Shown here piece after piece: positions 20,384-30,806 of a DNA stretch of 64,000 nt. This DNA is from Asterochloris sp. CNOR1 (taxonomy: Eukaryota; Chlorophyta; Trebouxiophyceae; Trebouxiales; Trebouxiaceae): NCBI GenBank assembly GCA_963969365.1, contig OZ017759.1, positions 1,984,001 through 2,048,000 on the forward strand, written 5' to 3'. Each line of letters starts with the position of its first letter. The stretch's first letter is position 1. Position numbers and translations under genes: made by a program. Below the pieces are notes generated by a model, which was given only the letters and a program-made list of their open reading frames with translations, had not been told where the DNA came from and did no database searches.

Positions 20384-22021
20384 TGCAAGCTTGTTTACAA
20401 GATCATGAAATTGTCTGAATCACCATGCCACAGCACAGGTGTGGAAGGTGCGTCCACGTACCACATCGTATGACTTGGTAACAGATGCACAGATTGCGCG
20501 AGTGCAGCCCTTTTCAAGCCCCCAGGAGGTCCTCTTGTGCCACCAGGGATTCAAGTGTAGCCAATGCCAGGCCCAATTAGCCACCATATGTGTTGGTCAG
20601 GCCAGCTCCCTCAGGTTGATGCCTTCAAGTGTAGTTCAAGTGTGGAGCACCTTTGTTGTGCAGTGGCCACCCAGAAGTATTTGATTGGCCCAGAGGAAAG
20701 GGTTACGCGGGAATGCAGATCTTTGATTCATGTAGACCAAGAGTGTTTCAAGTGTATTTTGTCAGGGGGCAAGCCTTCAAGGCTTGCCCCCCCAAGATGA
20801 CATGTGGTTTTGTAGGCTGACATCTCATTTCTGAGTGGCATTTGACACCACTCAGTGAAATGTGACTTTCAGCAGTTCAATGTGACTTCCTGAGTTAGGA
20901 AACTGGCACACAGAGACTGAATTCAAGAAGAGGAGACCAGTCATTTCAAAAGTTTGAGACAAGTGTCATGAAACATCATGCAGAAATGTCAGCAGAACAG
21001 GGGGCAACGTTGGGCTGTAGCCACACAAGGGTTCAGACAGAGTTTGGTTCCTCTGCTGCATCGCTGCAGAGAGGCAAAGTCTCACAAGTGGCAGCTCCCC
21101 TGACCAGTGAGTCAAGTGGGAGGGAGCCATGAGAGCTCTCCTGATGGGGCATCAAAGCACTAACACAAAGGACACACAGGACACTTCAAATTAACCCCAG
21201 CATACTCAGCGAGCTCATGAGTCTGCTCCAGGCACCCAGGCAGATTGCATGCATGCCAGCAGCTGCGGCCCTGGCAGACTGTGTCCTTTGTGTGTTTGTG
21301 TCTTAATGAGATGTAGAGATGTCTTGGGAGGTGGCACATGGATGGCCTCATGCCAATCTGTGAAGGGCAGGATTGGCCAAAGCCACCTGGCTTTTCCCAT
21401 TCCACCAGGGCAATACTGCTGCAGCATGTGATGACAAAAGGTATGTTGCCTTCCTGACCTTTGAGCATCTTGCTGGTCCTCCCTGAGACAATGTTGTGTT
21501 GCAGCTGGAAAGGGACCTGCCTTTGACTGAGCCTTCTTTGTGCCCCGCAGGCCCTTATCAGGGCCTTGGCCTGCAATGCTGCCACTTAAACCACTTCAAG
21601 CTGATGTTTCAGACTTGTACAGTGTAATCATTTGCTGAGTGCCATTCAGTCTAGTCTCTGAGGTGCTTGCAAAGGGAATGGTGACGCTACGTATGCAAAA
21701 CAAGCCTGGTATCAAGGCAATTTATTGACAGAAGAGGCCTCAGGGGCTTGCCCTGGTGGGAGGCATGTGTGTCTGTGGAGTGATTCCTCACTTTTTGAAT
21801 GATGTGTTACACTGCTCAACACTGTTCAAACATGACTTTCAGCACAGAAATCGTGACCTGTGCAGGTTCAGGCGGTAGGAATGGTCAATTGAACAATCAA
21901 AGGCTTGCTCAGCCGCTCTGCTTACGCTTGCCAAGCAGCTTGGAGTCACTGCTGTACCTGCTGCATAGCTGCTGCAGTGAGCTGGCTGTCCTGGTGGGGG
22001 GGATGCGCTCACGTTCCATCT
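20384..22021. other. Non-coding stretch between HUH frame and recombinase gene
   Basis: No coding segment is convincing on either strand. The first 400 bp repeat the word TTCAAGTGTA at irregular spacing (near 20549, 20626, 20637 and 20747) before the hairpin at 20765. The rest is ordinary-looking sequence. It probably contains one end of the HUH element. Confidence 0.5.
20765..20791. repeat. Perfect 13-bp palindrome (hairpin)
   Basis: GGGGGCAAGCCTT and its exact reverse complement are separated by a single C, flanked by further C residues. It could be a transcription terminator-like structure or the subterminal hairpin of the HUH element; such hairpins mark ends in rolling-circle elements. 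Confidence 0.7.
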
Positions 22022-24900
22022 CTAAAGCTCCGAAAACAGCAGCCATGGTGCTTCCCAAGGCAGCCATGGTTGGCGGGGTTCAACCTCAGCAGCAAGGCCA
22101 TACTTGAATCTTGAGAAGGCCGTGCTGCTGGCTCTTGCTTCCTTCTTGCTGCCATGCCACCTGCGGAAGTCTGAAGGCACTGCTGAGATCTTGGAGAACG
22201 CCTCAAATGCTTCTGGCACTGTTTGAAATTCTGAAAGCTTCCAGACCTGCAGCTCACAACAAGGGAATGTACAGTCTGACCAGTAGACAGGCGCTCAAGC
22301 TGAAAGGCAATTCGACTGCACACCTGCTTCTCTAACAAAAAGGAGTCCCTCTCATCCGAGGCGCTCAGCGCACTGAGGGACTGAGGCGGCAGAGTAACGC
22401 CATCGCTGGCCTGTGAAGCCAGAGGCACCCATGGGATCGGTTCGGCTGATGCTGGGGGCTGGACACCGGAAAGAGGCACCTGAGGCAGCATCACCACCGG
22501 GGCCAGAGGCGTGGCCTCCTTTCCACCCAGCGTCTTGAAGAAGAAAGCCTGCGACATGGAAGGGCAAAGGTTCAGAGCAATGCATGTCTGACAACAACAC
22601 CTAGGGCCGCAGCGCTCACCGTTGGGTTGGTGAACAACAAATTCCTGTCGCTGAGAACCGCCTCAGCAGCAACATGTTTGTCCCACGTCTCCTGCCGCAG
22701 CTGCTTGCCTACAGCACTCCGCAGAAGGCGATTGGCCGCTGGCGGGATGGTGCGAAGCCACTGGTCCCCATATGAATCAATTCTTAAGCTGGCATTCTGC
22801 ACAAACACTTGCCGCAGGTGGTCGATGGCCCTCAAGGGCGCCAGCAAAGGATGTGCAGGGTGGCATCGCATGCCAGCTTGGCGCAGTAGCACCGTCAAGC
22901 CTGGGATGATGCGGTCCAGCACATCCTCCTCAGCCTGCAGAAGACAATCAGATCAGTCCCCCCCCTCCCCCAATTGTGGTGATTTGTGTGAGAAGCACTG
23001 GCACTGCAGTGACCTTACCATGAACTCAGCCTGACCCAAACGATGATTCTCATGCCACTCCCGTCCCCAGCCAGCCAGCCTGTGGGCTGTGTCTGGGTCA
23101 AAGATGCAGTACAGGTCTGTGGTGTTGAACTCATGCCTGCAAGGCAAAACACTGGTCAGCTGAGGACAATACTGTTCAGAATGCACAGTATGGCCTGAGT
23201 TGCCTACCTCGCCGCCATCTTGATCTCCGCTTTGTTGATGCCCACGCTCTTACTCCACACCATGCTTCTTAAATTTGTGGCTGACCTCCCCTTTAGCTGA
23301 GTACCCATCAAGCCTGCCACAGGGCACGCCTGCAGTGTAGCAAGCCACAGATGTCACCAATAGCCATGTCCGAAAGCTGCGGCATTAACGCACTGGCTCA
23401 CCAGCAAGTTCAAAAGCCTGCCGAAGGTGTACATTGAGGGTCTCCCCACTCATGGGCTGATTCCCCTGCATGCTAGGGGCGGCAACAATGAACTTGGCCA
23501 GATCCTCAAGTTTGATGCCCCTGTGGAAGGTGGCGACAGCCAGGTCGGCAAGCGCTGCCTGAGGACAGATGCGATGGTCCCAGTACCTGTGGCAGGGGAG
23601 GCATTATGACTGAGAAGACACTGCAGCACACTGCCCAGCTGCGTCTGACAGCAGGTATGCGCATACCTGACGACACCAGGAATATCCACCTGCCCAGGTT
23701 TCACAGTCTTCCCTTGCATGCTACCAAAGAGGATTGCCACAGAGGGCACTGGGCTGACATTATCCTGCGTCCTCAGTGCCAGGCAGCTCCAGGGAAGTTT
23801 GCGCAGGTCATCAGAGCGGCCCAGTGTGGCTGGCATGAACGTCATTGCCATCCTCAGCAGGTAGGTCCACTGCCACTGCTTCTGCTGAAAAGCTGTTAGC
23901 AGGGACTGGCGAAGCTGCCCTGCGCTCAGTGCGGCATCCACCTGCAGATGCAAGCAACAAGCTGGGGTTAGGTACGCCATCATTCTGTTGGCACAAGACG
24001 CTCTGACCAGGCCGGTACCTACCTGAGCTGCCACTTGCGCGTTGAGGTTCTCAGCCTGCATCTCCCTGCCACGTGCACGGACCAAGTCCCTGACCGCCTG
24101 GATCTCCAGGGGTGCGGGTACATCTGAGGTGATGCGGCCCTGTGAGTATTGCTCTCTGCGGACCTCCTTGAGGTGGCATAGATAATCACTGCATGCACCA
24201 GGCCAAGGGTTGGGAAGGGTGGGACATGAGCACAGCTCAGACACAGCAGTGGAGGGGCCTCTCACCCCACGCTGCTGAATGAGTAGCGAGCACCATTCTG
24301 CTGCACTGCCTCATCCACAAGCCACATCGAGAACTCAAGAATCTTGGCCTGAGACATGAGGTCGCCATCAGGGTATCGGTGCGCCTCCTGCTCACAGTAT
24401 CTCTGCAGGATCACATGCGTGTGAGTGACATGGCCTTGGAAGCCTCAAGGGGGCCATAAGAACAGGAGTAAAGGCCATGCAGCGACTACCCTCCAGAGCT
24501 TGGCAGCTGATTTTGCAGCCTGGACTGTGTTCTGTGGCTTAGCCGCACCATGACGGGCATTGATGAGCTGGGTGAGCTGTAGGATACGAGCTTCCTCCTC
24601 AGGAGTGTTAGGCATTGCTGCTGCCAAGCCAACTGCTGCGTCTGAGACTGGTGCTCCATTCTGCTGGTCCAAAGTCTCTAAACTGTGCACACCAGGGGCA
24701 GAAGCCGGCACTGGCTGGAGATCATCCACCACTCCAGACAGGTGTCTGCAGGCTTGATCAATGGCCGCTCTGAGGGAAGGGGGGCTGTTTGGGGAGCAGC
24801 TGGCACGCAGTTGTGCTGTGTAGTCGTCAGCTAGCCCCAGGCTGATGACATGGATGATGTAGCTGCTGTACTCAGCAGATGGCACCTGGTAGTGCTGCAT
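22022..24900 (-). CDS. Crypton/Ndc10-like tyrosine recombinase
   Basis: Ten exons on the minus strand: 24490-24900, 24266-24402, 24023-24188, 23667-23941, 23402-23586, 23208-23313, 23019-23136, 22620-22934, 22324-22548 and 22022-22246. They sum to 2163 nt with every phase correct, giving 720 residues. SAAKLWRRYCEQE and FSSVGDYLCHLKEV match the N-terminal SAM-like helices. LGRSDDLRKLPW holds the first catalytic-type Arg, GKTVKPGQVDIPGVVR and DHRICPQAALADLA follow as in Ndc10_II/Crypton domains, then SATNLRSMVW and HRLAGW. The C-terminus (TVPEAFEAFSKI, DFRRWHG) recalls the GCR1_C DNA-binding region. The His of the second catalytic box and the nucleophilic Tyr are not obvious, so it may be a domesticated or DNA-binding derivative. 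The start codon is the best in-frame guess; an ATG at 25008 is also open. Confidence 0.75.
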
Positions 24901-25170
24901 GAAGGTCGATCTAGGGCACTTTGGCGCGCTAGGGTTTCTCGACCTAGTACTTAGGTCATAAGGCAACCACCAAACTGTGTTAGAACAACATGTCAAGCCT
25001 CGGTGCATGGATCAGCTGAAGACCTCAAAACACAGCACGAGTTTACACTGAGGGAGGTGCGCTTCACATTGAGCCCCTGGATGGTGCTACACCATTGCAT
25101 CCAGAAATCCATTACAGCATGCAGTGCCTGCAGCATGCAGTGCGCAGTGCCTTCAACATGACTTTTCAAC

Positions 25171-28100
25171 ATGAGCCTATTGCCGCCGTCACAGTGGCAA
25201 TGGCAACCAGCCATTCCAGAACCTGGTTACAAAGGTTGGTATGATGCAGGCATGACCATCACCTTCAACATCATCCAGGAAGGCAAGCCAGTGATCACCA
25301 GAATATCGCAGCCTCCGCTGACAGTTGCTGAGGCACTGGGGGCGCTGCAATGCCTGGACAGCAGGGGACTGGGACGTTGCAGCCTGCGGGCAAACCAGAT
25401 GAATTTCTGCCACCTCGCCAAGACCTGGCTGATGGTGCCACCTACGACCTGGTTCTGCAGAAGCAGTCAGGTGGGCAGTAGTACAGTCGCCAACATCTTG
25501 ATGGACAGCTTGCCAGCAATGCAAGTCAGCTTGGGATCTGGGGGTGGCCAGCTGCCAGTGGTTTGGTGAGGTGAGTGAGACTGGCACAGGTGCGGCATGG
25601 CATGGATCCATGTACTCACAGAGTCTCAGGCCATTGATGAGGTCTGCAGATGCTGTGGCCGTCTGCCCAGTCTTGTTCTTTGCAGTGGTCTGTGAGTGCA
25701 AAGATGGAAGATGCTTTGTCCCTTTGGCTCGTTCACTGTGGCAAGACTCTGGCGAGGCTCAACATCATGGGTCTGTGAACCTGGAGCTGTGACGACTTGA
25801 CAGGTGGGGACGTGCTGCTGCAATTGGATGTGCCCTGCTGTCTGGGCATGTCTTGGCACCCCAGCCTGGGGCGCATGGTTTGTGGCTCTGGAGCCGGGCT
25901 GGGTTGGGGATGATCCTTCATGGTGAGTGACAGGCTTGCAGGCGACATGCCCCAGCTAAGGCCCTACTCTGGTTTCTGCCACCCCGGCTGGTAAATTCCC
26001 TGAGCCCAAAGATGAGATGCTCTGGTACTCTGCTGCACTTGTCTGCATGATCACAGCTGAGGGCAGTGGGTTGCCTGCTGATTGAGCAGCCTCTGGAGGT
26101 GAGCTTGTGCATCAGGGCTGCAGGAGTTGTCCTGCATGATGTTTGGCAGCACACACCTTAGCTGGCCATCATCAATCTGTGAGGGGTCTGGGTACGTGGA
26201 CTGCAGCCTGTGAGCTGGCTCACATGGTGGGGACGTTCCCAGGAAACATACCCCATCTCTAATTGGCAGGCCAAGCTGGCCCCATATCTAGTGGGAAGGG
26301 TGCCTGCGCTGTGTTTTCGGTGCTGTCTCTGGCGGCTAGATCATGGGCGCCCCTTACAGCTGTTTGCTGGCAATGGTGGCTGACCTGATGGCTGTGTAAG
26401 GGGCCTGGCTTCTAAGGCGCAGCCTGGCATGCTGTTGTTACTGGTGAATTTCGGTTGCCCTGATGCAGGTTGGTGTCAGCAGCTCCTCATTGCCGACTGC
26501 ATATTGTCGGTGTCCTACAAGCGTATTTGCACTGAGACAAGTGCATATGTGATGTGTTGAGTGGTTGCACAGGCTGCTAAGTGCAGGCGCACAGAAGTTT
26601 GAAACAGTAGCTGTGCATTGAGACTGCAGGGTTGCCTGCAGCTGCCATATGTTTGAAGGCTGAGGCAGGCAGCTTGACACATCAATTGCCTTTGCCACAC
26701 AAGGAGTAATGGCAAGACTCCATTTGGGCATGCTGTCTGACTTACAGGCCTCTCTGTGCAGGCAAGCGCCGCCATGAGGCTGGCAGCGCTGAAGATGACG
26801 AAGCCGGCCCAAGCAAGAAGCCACGCACAGGTGTGTCAGTATGCTCTTCCTGCTTGCCCAGCCAGGAAGGGGCCTGCATGACACTATGGGTGGCACTGTT
26901 TAGGGTCTTGCTGCCTGCCATATTGTATTTTGATGCTTCGACGCCTGAGCTCAGTGGGTGCTGAGGCCCTCCTGTGGGCTTGTGAGGATGGCGCTCCACT
27001 GCCTCAGCTTGTCCAAAACAACAGAGCTGTGGACAGTGGGCTGCATGCTAATTTCTGCAGCAGCATTTGGACATGAGCAGGTGCGTCAGGGCTGCAGGTA
27101 TCTGTATGTCATTGGTGATAGCAGGTGGTGCGCTGCCCAGATCCCTGACACAAAGGCTTGTGGATGCCCTGAAGTGTGTCAGGCCAGAGTAGCCCAGAGG
27201 TGAGGCCTGAAGGTCACATGCTAGGCTTGCCTGCAAGGCTTGCCTGATTGGGCAGCAACGTCAGGAGGGTGCTAGGCTTGCACGGTGTGCGGCAGCATTG
27301 TAGACCTGCACAGCCACGCACCTCGGGTGCTAGGGCTGTCGGGGTATCTTGCATGGGGTGCGGCAGTAGGTGGGTGTGCTGTTCAAGTGTCTGTCTGACT
27401 GCTTATTGACATCCTGAAGCATAACGCTGGAGGAGGCCACAGGTGACACCTGAAGGCAACATGCTAGCCCTGCCTGCGGCAGCAGATCTGAGGGCAACAC
27501 CTGGAGGTGAGCACAATATGGTAGGGCTGCAGGACTACCAGTTCCACATGTTGTGGGACTTCATAGGCATCAACATGTCTGCGGCATCGTCTGCTACTGG
27601 CCAACTGCTGGACCAGGGTTGCTGTATGTGGGCCAACTATCAGGCTTCGTTGCGGCAGTGTGGCTGAGACTATCGAGTCCTGCTTCAAGTCTTTCATTTT
27701 CTGCCATCAGTCCCTTCCGCTGAGCGCACTCTGGTTGCCCCGCATAGCCTGGCAGTCATGCCTTCACATCAGATTGTCTGCCTCACTTGTGGTCGGACCA
27801 GGGCTGGCCAACCTCATCAGACCAACATGGCTTAAACGCCTGCAGGCTTGCGGCCCGCAGCCCAGCAAATCAGAAGTTGTGGGCTGAGCTCCCACAGGCC
27901 AGAGAGGATGGGGGCTGCCTGCAGCTAGCGGGGGGTACCAGTTTCCTTGACATTGGCCGCTTCATGATCAGGGCTTGCTACACAGAGCTGGCAGCCAGGC
28001 TGGAGACATACTATGGCGAGCCAATTAATAAAGGGATGGTCTTGATAGGCAATCCAGGTGGGTGTCATGCTAGCAGCGCATGGCTGACTTGATGATGCTG

Positions 28101-29560
28101 ATATGTCTGTTGCTTGCTCAGATGTACCAGACACAACACTCAAGTGTCAGACTTCCATTGCAGGCATTGGAAAGTCGCTGTTTGGCGTATACGTGCTGTA
28201 CCGCCTGGCTTGAAAGGGCCAGCGAGTGGTGTACCACAAGCATGGCGATGATCCTTTGCTGTTCTGCACTGACGGAGCCTTCCAGCTTGATTTTGTGACT
28301 CCAGAAGAACTTGAAAGACCAGACACCTGGTGGGTGCTGGCTACAACAGAGTAATCCCAGCCTGCTCGCAGGACCTCTTGCGGAAATGTGCTCTTGCTCA
28401 GTGGACATGTCTCACCCTTGGGGTCCCACTCAGCTGTGTCCTTCGCCCTGCAGGTACTTTGTGGATGGCATGTTCCCCAAAACTGCACATGGAGCTCGTA
28501 CATTGCTTATCACCTCGCCTGACCGCAATGTGTACAAGGTGGGTGCAAGCAAGCTTCTTGTTGTCCACCAAGCTTGCTTGTGCACTCCCACCCTGTACTG
28601 TGTTTCCTGGCAGTCTTACCAACAGCGGGGCTGTGATGGCTTGTGCAGGAGGTCATCAAGCGGAGGGGCTTTGATCATCTCTACATGCCAGTCTGGACTC
28701 TGGAGGAGTTGGAGACGTGCATGAGTGCCATGTACCCGGGCATGCAAGTCGCTGACGTCCGCAGCCGATTTGACCGCTGGGGTGGCATCCCTCGATTTGT
28801 ACTGGAAAAGCTAAGTGTGCCAAACCAGAGCCTTTTGGAGCAAGCCATCGCGTCTGCCACGCTGCCAAGCATAATTGACAGTGTCGGCCGCGCCTTTGCG
28901 CATCCAGAGATCATCCACCGGATCCTTCACCTGCATGTGGAGGCTGATCTTGTCACGACTGCTGTGAGGTGGGCTTCCCTATGGGTCGCTGAGGCAGTGG
29001 CCATGAGGCTCTTTGAGTATGAGAAGAACAACCTCATCGCATTTTTGAGCGCCGTGGCAGTCGACAAGGACCTTGCAGGGCTTCGTGGCGTTTTGTGGGA
29101 GGGTTATTGCCATAGGAGGTTGGCTGCTGGTGGCAAATTTGCTTGTCGCGACCTGGGCACAGCAAACAAGCCTGTTGAAGAGATTGCCCAGGACATTACC
29201 ATTGAGCCCTCTACACGCAGCCACATCTTCTACTCATGGCCTGAAGTAAAGGGACTGCCTCACACCGTATACAGTCGGCCTCGCATCAAAAGTCTGCCTG
29301 CAGTTGACTTCGCCATGCAGCCGAACAAGCTATATCAGATCACAGTGTCCTCCTCTCATACTGTGAACTGCAAGGGGCTGCATGATGCACTGGTAGGCAT
29401 GCAAGATGATAAACGTGAGGTTAGCCACTTTTTTTGTTGTTCCCACTAACAAATTTCTGATTTTCAGAACCCAAAACTTTACTCAAGGTCTGGGGGTTGC
29501 TGCCCTGAGAGACCAAGTGAAGCAATTTGAGCTTGAAGTGAGCCTGACAGAGTAGCATGT
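25171..29560 (+). mobile_element. Crinkler-RHS-type effector gene remnant (NTPase plus nuclease), broken
   Basis: Spliced plus-strand remains of a Crinkler-RHS-type gene. Parts, in order: a ubiquitin-like header region (25171-25500, with TITFNIIQEGKPV and DLADGATYDLVLQK); a Lys/Arg-rich linker exon near 26760-26830; a P-loop NTPase from about 27900 to 28550 (MVLIGNPG, GIGKSLFGVYVLYRL, TLLITSPDRN); a helical stretch (28650-29000); and a nuclease-like C-terminus (29050-29540) with KSLPAVDFAMQPNKLYQITV, as in the restriction-endonuclease fold of this class. It looks broken by a few frame interruptions and is read as a fossil or decaying copy, not very old since the domains are still easy to recognise. 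Family knowledge: such genes occur in algae, fungi and oomycetes and are thought to descend from transposon-encoded proteins. It starts about 270 bp from, and head-to-head with, the recombinase gene. Confidence 0.7.
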
Positions 29561-30806
29561 GTGTTGCGTATGTTTTCATCATGGATTGTAGAGCTGATGT
29601 CAAGGGCAGTGCGAAGCAATCAGTAAGGTTCAGTAGATGCAGCTCAACTAGCTGACAGGTTGAGAGACAAACTGTAAGCCCTTTCTGCAGCGCATGATGC
29701 CTTGTTGTCAACATTCAGAAGCCTTCCTCAGGGTATGGCTATATCTTAAGAGGCAAGCTTGAGGCCTTTCACACACCTTATTTTAAAACCTGCCACTGCC
29801 CCGTTTGGCTCACCTCATGTCCTCCTCAAGGCATGGACTCTGCTCAATGTGCGCACTCAGCGTGCGCTTGGCATAATTGCAGGGCCTTTCAGACAGGCTG
29901 TTGCATGTCATCCCAGATCAGGACAACACTTGGTACCATCGACTTTTTGCGTCAGCATATGCCCAGGACAACTGGCAGAGCGTTTTGTCACGACTAAGGG
30001 CAAGGAGCTGCAGACAGCCTTGCAGCTTTCCCCTGCCCCCGACTTGGTGTCCTTATTGGTCACCTGTTTCAGATGTACTGCCTTGCAGAACTGGCAGGAG
30101 CTTCCCCAATGCGCAGCCTAGATGAGCCAGGTGAAAATTTTGCCAAGCAATGGAATATCTGCGAGACATTGTCATCTCTTGTAGCCACAGCTATCCGCAT
30201 GCTGGCAAGTGGCAGACCTCAAGCTGAAGGCCAGCAGTCCACACCAGTACAGCCAACTTTCAGTGACCATTGGCAAGACTGGGCTGTGCTGGCCCTTAGC
30301 CAGATATGCCAAGGCCATCAGTGCTCTGTTGCAGCCCTACACAGGATTCCAGATCACCCGCAGCTTACATCACCACCGAATCCGCTCATGATGCAAAGCA
30401 GAATCAACAACTTGCTACAAATATGCTCTTTTCAAGTGCTGCTGGTCCTGAGGAGCACCTGGTCACATGCGTATCGTAGCGCACTCCGAGCTGAAGCTCA
30501 GCCTTAACTGTCCTCAAGGTGCCAGAGCCTGACACTTACAAATGTATCAGAGGCATGTTGCGGGGCGTCACATGGCCTGTGATAATATGACGTAAAAGCA
30601 ACCTGGAGGTGGTTGAGGTTTTTGTGGCAGCTGCACAACAGCTGGCAGAAGAGAGCCAAGGGCTGCCCCACTGAACTGGCATTCTGATCTGTGATGACTT
30701 TCGATGGCACAGTGATGGTGCATCACATTCATGGTGGAAGCAGACAGGGTTCTTGAGAAGGCACCGTTCATTGGGAGAAAGATCCAGCAACAAAAGGTGA
30801 AAGGGG
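29561..30806. other. Unassigned stretch with coding-like plus-strand segments
   Basis: Two plus-strand segments read like protein but match no family I know: near 29880-30000 (DNTWYHRLFASAYAQDNWQS) and 30205-30391 (LARYAKAISALLQPYTGFQI). They may be exons of one small gene or remains of the neighbouring element. Phase continuity could not be shown. Confidence 0.3.
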
